Shown here piece after piece: positions 57,710-64,000 of a stretch of DNA of 64,000 nucleotides. Under the pieces are notes generated by a model. That model saw only the letters and a list, made by a program, of their open reading frames with translations. It was not told where the DNA came from and made no database searches. Every line of letters begins with the position of its first letter. Within the stretch, counting starts at the first letter, position 1. Made by a program: the position numbers and the translations under genes. The stretch comes from Daedaleopsis sinensis (Eukaryota; Basidiomycota; Agaricomycetes; Polyporales; Polyporaceae), in the NCBI GenBank assembly GCA_033807695.1, contig CM066302.1:1674001-1738000 (forward strand), read 5' to 3'.

Positions 57710-60057
57710 AGGCTGCTTGCTTGCTTGCATCTGTATCTGCCTTTGATTGTTTAATCAAAGTCCATGGGCTGTCTTCTGCTACGGGGTTCAATGGGAATGG
57801 ATCTTTGTCACTCCACTTGATGGCACGATGCATAGTTTTGGGCACAAACTTCTCTCCCTTCCAACGCCTGAATGAATGGATAAGTTCGTTGCGAGTTATA
57901 CCGACCACGCGCGGGGGAATTTTACCCAAGTACCGTAGCTTGGTGATCTCATCAAGTAACTCTAACTCACGGAACTCTTGCCTAAGACTACCTGCTATTC
58001 CCCCTGTCAGTTTGTTGGAGTCAAATGCTTGAACAATAATAGTTCCATGAAGTGTTGAGCCGTGAGAGAGACAAGTATAGACTGACTGGTGGGATCTGCA
58101 GTTTTGAAGATCACAAATATTGAATGGCCGTGTACGGCCTTGTGAAGCAAAGTCAGTCATTGCAAAGTTGGGTACAACTGGGACTTGGTCTCTTTCAATC
58201 TCAAGAATACGTCCATTTGGCATTTTGCACTTGACTTTGCGCTTAGAGTGTGTTAACGAAACAACATTCTCAGGCAGTCCATCTACTTTGACCGTTGTAG
58301 GTGCGGCAGTCAACTTGACAAACAACATATCTAATGCAAACTTGTCCTCGGTGTTTGGGATAGGTCTTGTAGTCCATCCTACCACTACTGCTTCTGCGCC
58401 ATTAGTAACACAACATTCTGTAGCTTCATTGACTTTGATCATCACAGGCATCCCAACACAGAGTTCAAGTGTTCCGGGATGATGCTCAGTCAGATGATGC
58501 GACAGCCCCCATAAAGTCTTCTGAAGTTTTTCATTCACAATGTTATTCTTTCTTTTAGGGTTTACTCTCTTTGCACGAACCTTTTTAGTTAGCTCCGATG
58601 GGTCAGTCTCTGAAGTAAGTTTATCAATAGAGTAGAATGACTTCAATACTGTTCTATTCTCTCTTGCAAATCTTTTGCAGCCGAGTTCATTAATCTTGTC
58701 TCTATAAGAGTTCCATGAAGTAATGACAGAAATGTTGCAGAAGTTGGGTTGATTTAATTTGGGACTGTTTGGACCTCGACCAGCAACTCTAGACTTTAAG
58801 AGCTGAATATCATCTCTAGTACATGCACAATATCTAAGATTTTCCAAAGCTGTGCGCAACTTTGCATCCTCTGGTGTTTGAGAGCGCTGTCTCATGTTCT
58901 GTCTAAGGATGACCATGGTAGTAAACTGATGCCATAATGCTTTTCCAATAGATGCTTTCTGCTTGTTATGATCATGCGTCCGATGAATTACACGACCTAC
59001 GTCGTGGGCATATAAATGCTTTCCCACACATGGCAAGAGGAAGTTGAGCAAAGTTGCCGGCAAAAATCATATTGATTCCTCCAAAGGGTGCACCATCATT
59101 TTGTATTGCAGCACACATTTTGGCACATATCTTATATAGACTGCAGTGGTCTACCATGCTAACTTCATCCAAAAATATGTATTGCACCAATCTTAGTCGA
59201 TCTCTAACTTGCTGAATGGATGAAATGGACTCCATAGAGTCTTTAGATCTGAACCCCAGCATGGAGTGATAGGTTGATCCACCGATCAATGCTGCCGCTG
59301 ACCAAGTGGGTGCTAGACACATAAACCGGTAGCTTTCCCGTCTCTCTGCAAAGAAATGAGATAGAGCTTTAATCACTTGTGATTTACCGGTCCCGGCCAT
59401 ACCCCCCAAGTACATTTTTAAATGTTCACCGCAGGATTGGACTGCATGGTTCGCAACAATACAAAATGCTCTCTCTTGCTCCTCATTCAAACTGAATGAA
59501 GCAACAGTATTGTCAATCAGTTCCTTGGCTTGCGGATCATGGATCTCAAACTCTTTAGAGACAAAATACTGCTTGTCTACCAATTTCACCTGATTAACTA
59601 CATTGTTTTCAGGTAATTCTTGGCCTGTATTATCTTTCTTGTTGCTGGCTTCTGCGGCTCTAGCATCAAGGATATCCTTTCTCAATTTGTCTAATAGAGT
59701 TTTTCAATCTGTGGTGGGCTGATCTGGTTTAAATCTCTTAGGTAGATGGGATACTTGCTGTGCCAAAGTATTATCCATACGGTCCATCCATCCAGACATC
59801 TTCATTACATTCTCAGCAGTAGCCATGCGTGATTTTCGTAAAACTTCTGCAGTGTTATCTTGATTCCAATCTTCAGCATTAACTATATCATCCTCTCTGT
59901 TGGCAGGGTCAAACACAATGGCCTGAGTGTCAATCTCATCCATGTCGCCATTGCTCATGTACATTGGATTGGTACCTCCTCTCTCCGCCTGTTTCCGTTG
60001 GGCAGAAAAGTCATCTCGGGCATCATTACATTCAAATCTAATGTGAAAGAATTTCAT
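57710..60057 (-). pseudogene. Helitron copy 2, helicase part
   Basis: Three fragments. 59704-60057 ends at a TGA replacing Trp. 58972-59685 has the Walker A GMAGTGKSQV and a changed Walker B (FLDEVSM, still with DE), and ends by frameshift after LAMCGK. 57710-59063 has the helicase C-terminal motifs including YTCLSHGST, where copy 1 has SRG: the motif arginine is changed to His, a further disabling change. It keeps GITRNELIHSF, showing that the copy 1 stop at 11459 replaced a Glu. Confidence 0.82.
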
Positions 60058-60105
60058 GACTTCTTGTTCTCGTTTTGAGAACTGATGACTTTCAAAAATA
60101 TCACT

Positions 60106-62795
60106 TCATGAAGTCTCGCCATTTGACCTCAAGTCTTTACCCGACCTCCAAGGTTTGAATAGCGTCAACATAGTCATGCAATACTCCTCTCTACTTCCTG
60201 CATCCTTTCTAGGGATTGCTCCTCCAATGAAGTTGGGTACAAACGACTCTTTCTCATCAAGTAGACATACTTCATGTGTTCGTGCCTGAGGATGTTTAGC
60301 AGAAAAGTTAAAGTATGAGGGTGTATTGGCCTTGGTCTGATGCTCCATTGCGACTTGTACTTCGCGTGCAAGCTTTGCATTACTCTTTGATGTAAGCAAT
60401 AACTCATCGTCAGAGTCGTCATCCTGTATAGGAGGCATCAGTCTACCTCCGCCAAGGCAGGTTGTCTCTTCTCCATCTGATATCTCATCATCGCTATTTC
60501 CAGCAATCTCAGGTTCTTCACCCTCAAACTGATTGCTGTTGTCTGCTGCAAGATGTTTTGGGATTCCCTCATCAACATGATAGTTGTTTTCAAATTCATC
60601 AGAGTCATAGGCATCATTGGTATCTGACCGTAAGAAGACGGTCTTGCGTCGTCGCTTGGGAATAGGTCTCTTGTGATACCGACGAACCCAATCATATACA
60701 TTCAGGTGTTCAAACTCAATAGGTCTATTCATGTAGTCAATGACTGGAGATAATGCTACAATACGCTTTGGGCCCTCCGTATTGCTATTTTCACAATCTA
60801 CAACGACCGTAGATCTACCCTCCTGGGCTATGTCCTTTGAATCTTCCCATGCTCGCATGATTTCAAGCACATAGCCTCTCCAAAAGCATGCTCGGAACTT
60901 GTGACCAGTGTAATGATCAGGATGTTTCAGTAGATACATAGCAGCCATAGGACCGCCTATCTCCGATGCTGCAGTCAATGCATTGACCATCTTAGTCACA
61001 AGTGAACGAGCTTTGTCTTTGGCACTACAGTCGCCACCAATCAACTCTGCATTTCTCTCAAAGACCTTTTGAATAGATTGGAACATAACATGGGTTTTCA
61101 ATGGTGTTTTAGTGATATAGTCAGCTACATAAGCAATCACCGACTTTATGGCAGTTCCAGACAGTAAACTTGTCACATCATGATTGCATCTCAGTAGGTA
61201 CGATGCAGAAGGTGTAAATGTGTTTAGCCAAGGTTCACCCTTCTTCATGATGAGTGCCCCAGACTCTGGATCTACAGCAGTTTCTGTATATGTATCCCGA
61301 GGGAAACAAGCTTTGCAAACTTTTGTCACAGGGTCTGTGCAACCGCGATTATCCACTTCTTGCAATCCATTCTGAGCACCTTTGGATATATAATCTTTCC
61401 GGTTTCTTGTAGTACACTTGTGAACATTAGACGTATACAGGACTCCACCATTTCCTTCTGGAAGGTGGATTCAGGATCCATGATTCGCTCTCGAATCTCT
61501 TGGGGAGTTGGACTGTTTTTAATCCATACCAGCATATGTAGATGCAGAGTAAGACAACCCTGCTGCTCGACCGTTCCATAGTACCCGGCAGTGTCACCAT
61601 ACACCCCTGGTCTGTCAAGGCCTTCCCCCAAAACATGTTTCAGAAATAATTGCACCATTACATTAAAGAATCTTGCTCCTGCCACAGGATTATTGGCAAT
61701 GAGACGCATACGCTCATCTTGAGTTCTAAACTTTGGTACGTATGTTTGATTTGTATCTGCCATGTACAGGGCTAGCGGATGTTTTACGTCAGCAGGAGCA
61801 AATGTGATGAACCAAGAAGGTGCTCCTAGGTAAGAAACCATAGACCATATTTCATTCCGCATATACTTTTTGCTAGTAATAGAACCTTGTACGTGGTGAT
61901 TTACATGGTCTAAGTCATTGAGAACTTTAAAGCATTCCTTCTCTGCCTCAGTCTCTGCTTTCACAGGGCCGGATTTCATCCTCTCAACAATGTCACGCAA
62001 TGTAGGCAGGTTGATGCTAAGTATATGTCGTGCAATATCATGGAACTTTGTTCGGTCTGCCAGAATATAGCCTCCGGTAGTAGACTTCTTGATTTGTTCA
62101 TGATTTAGAGCCACTAGAGGAAATAATGGTTCAAGTTGGAAGCGTTTGTGGTGATACATGAGTAACTGTTGTTTGTGTTGTTCCTCAGAAACAGCCTTCG
62201 TCCCATGACTGTACATATTATTAAGTCCACCAAGACCATAAGGGAACAACCATGGAAACATTTGTGGATATAGCTGGGGATTGTCGTATATGCTCTCAGG
62301 TTGTTTGGCTTGACCTATACCTAAGGCTTTCCCATTCGACTTGAAATGTTCAACCGCTCGGGCGGTGATCTCATATGGACATATTTCAGCAAGTTTGTTT
62401 AAGTTTGTCCCGGTAAGTCCATGAACTACAAATGGGCAGTCGCCTTCCTCTATCCCTTCATCCTCTTCAGTATCATTGACTGCAGTAGCCTCAGGGTCTT
62501 TGTTGGTCTCCATACTCTGAGTATAGTTGACTATTACAGGGGGCTCATCCTCAGAATACTCATTCAAGTTCGAGTAAGAGATGTCCAAGTCCACATAGTC
62601 AGAGTGATTTAATTTCAACCATTCTAGTGCTTCCTTTACTTTATTTCTGCGTACAAGCATTGGAGTACATTTGAAATCTTTGTGAGTAGGAACATTAGGC
62701 CCAATGTACATAAAGGGCACTTCATCCAAATCTTCCCGAGCTGGAGGTAGCACGCTATATATCTTAAGGCATGGGTAATGAGTGACTAACCACAT
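60106..62795 (-). pseudogene. Helitron copy 2, replication initiator part
   Basis: Two fragments (61326-62795 and 60106-61365). The first contains the region missing from copy 1: an acidic stretch, then HKRFQLEPLFPLVALNHEQ. It also has the HUH site LHLHMLVWI. The second has the paired Tyr motif YVADYITKT. They are separated by the roughly 230-bp deletion at 61441. The frame ends at a TGA (60106-60108) where copy 1 has TGG. Confidence 0.8.
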
Positions 62796-64000
62796 TAGCT
62801 TTCATCTTAGACATTCCAGAGACATGCACTTTAACTATGCAGATATTATGTTTCACTCTAGATATGAGCATCTTTTCCGTCCAACTTAAGTCTTTTAATT
62901 GAGGAGGTATTTCTCCCAACCACAACCCATTGGCGAGGCTGTCACTGGGTAGCTTCCCTTGACCAAGATCCTTCGTGCAGTTCTTACATATGTCTGTGCA
63001 GTTAGGCAACAGTACTGGCCCGGGTATTTCAACAATAGGGTCGTTAGCAGACCCTCGTTCTCTACGGGTCACTGGGCCATCTGGTACTAAAGGGCTAAGA
63101 TCAAGGTCTAAATCATGTAGCTTCTGTAGTTCAGAACGATGAGTAAGCTGACCGCACACGCAACAGGCGGACTCTAGAAAGTTCTCCATTGCTATATCCT
63201 TTGCATAGCTGCTGACAATTCTGTCTTCCAGTTCCAAGGTTTAGGTGGGAAATCCACCCTCTCACTTTGCTGTGCAACTCGCTGGCGATGTGCTTGAACA
63301 CGTTCTTGAGATGTTTTTGCTGCAGGTCCTATCAATCCAAAAACTGGAATATACTTTGGGCATACCAAACAGGCATGCTCATTGATCTTGGCAACAATAA
63401 TGTCCTTAGGGAGATGCTTGTTGACATCTGGCATATTATGTTTTAAAGCTATATCCCAAAGTGCAGGTTTTGTCAAACGAGGAGATAGTACTCTTAGAGG
63501 TATATCAATACCTACGGCAGTTTGGTTTGCAATAAATGTCTCCTTTAGGTTGTATGACAGGAAGCGGTAGTGAGCCTTGGGTTGTAAATCCCCAAGGATT
63601 GGATACTCCGACAGTTCAGTTGTAGACCAAGCTCTAGTGGTACCTTTACCACCAGTGGGGTTCCGAAGGGCTGGCTGTTCGCCTCCATAGCAGGTCGGAG
63701 TCTCCAGTAAGTTGAAAGCAAAATGGCGGTTTAAAGCTGGACATCCATACTTCCTATATAAGTGATTGTAAATGATTCTGTATCTTAATATCTTACTATC
63801 ATGCTTAAGATATAAGCTTCTATGTAGATGATGTTTGATAAGTAAAACAGTAAGCTTGACCTCGAGGAACGCATGCTGATAACATTGGCTCAGATCATGG
63901 TACACGTCTAGGAAATTACACTATTCATAAAGAGGTGGATATTGATCGTTGGGAGTGCTTGCCAAGAGGGTGCCTCCCAAAACCCTGCCCACAAGGGGCG
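62764..64000 (-). pseudogene. Helitron copy 2, N-terminal Cys-rich and DUF6570-like part
   Basis: Two frames (63192-63905 and 62764-63237) separated by a small deletion near 63230. They carry ACLVCPKY, SACCVCGQLTH and LANGLWLGEIPPQL with LSWTEKMLIS, equivalent to the copy 1 N-terminal segment. A further one-base difference near 62770 leads to the next fragment. Confidence 0.7.

Larger units (their letters stand above)
57705..64000 (-). mobile_element. Helitron copy 2, truncated and multiply broken
   Basis: Parallel to copy 1 over its whole length here. It lacks the protease-like C-terminus, since homology ends at about 57705. It keeps the 541-bp segment that copy 1 has lost (about 62128-62668). 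Lesions are frameshifts near 59030, 62770 and 63230, TGG-to-TGA stops near 59704 and 60106, and a deletion of about 230 bp at 61441. The 5' part continues past the window edge. The two copies together give nearly the complete ancestral protein. Confidence 0.9.

Noticed and set aside
57705..59063. an intact 464-codon helicase gene
   Set aside because: It is the C-terminal piece of a frameshifted Helitron helicase, lacks the Walker A and B part and has an altered arginine motif.

Overview
The window looks like a repeat-rich stretch of a basidiomycete (probably Agaricomycete) nuclear genome. The coding genes have many short introns of about 45-70 bp with GTRNGT...YAG borders. The mobile elements are types common in that group: Helitrons, a hAT transposon, a DIRS/Ngaro-type tyrosine-recombinase retrotransposon and a copia-type gag fragment. 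No tRNA, rRNA or CRISPR was recognised.

Layout. 0-10 kb is mostly decayed sequence. It holds a broken 2-oxoglutarate/Fe(II) oxygenase (5.9-7.0 kb), two divergent weak hypothetical genes and several palindromes. 10.2-17.3 kb is Helitron copy 1 on the minus strand: a polyprotein with an N-terminal Cys-rich/DUF6570-like part, an HUH replication initiator, a Pif1-type helicase and a C-terminal ubiquitin-protease-like domain. It is broken by an internal deletion of about 541 bp and two nonsense codons. 17.4-24.7 kb holds two spliced genes of unknown function (18.0-20.9 kb minus, 23.2-24.5 kb plus) separated by a copia gag fragment with 27-bp repeats.

24.7-29.9 kb carries the most interesting gene. 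It is one long minus-strand gene in which a JBP/TET-like 2-oxoglutarate oxygenase domain is spliced in frame into a charged linker and a helical segment. It appears to continue into a helix-hairpin-helix domain resembling the 5-hmdU DNA kinase / alpha-glutamyl-putrescinyl-thymine pyrophosphorylase families. If so, one protein would pair base oxidation with a base-modifying or glycosylase-like partner. 30.4-31.3 kb has a GC-rich hairpin and a small TA-flanked inverted-repeat element. 31.6-36.5 kb has a large Agaricomycete-type hypothetical gene and a Cys-rich, coiled-coil gene.

36.5-46.2 kb is gene-poor, with degenerate hypothetical reading frames. 46.5-54.4 kb is a Russian doll. A DIRS/Ngaro-type retrotransposon on the minus strand is split by a complete hAT transposon (48,899-53,674) with an exact 8-bp target duplication, CTGATAGT. 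The hAT has an apparently intact ten-exon transposase and a second small spliced gene of unknown function. 54.4-57.6 kb is non-coding or decayed and includes a 34-bp minisatellite. 57.7-64.0 kb is Helitron copy 2, parallel to copy 1, truncated at its 3' end and carrying different lesions; it runs off the window.

Coordinates of spliced genes come from reading splice sites by eye. Family names rest on motifs recognised by eye, not on a database search.
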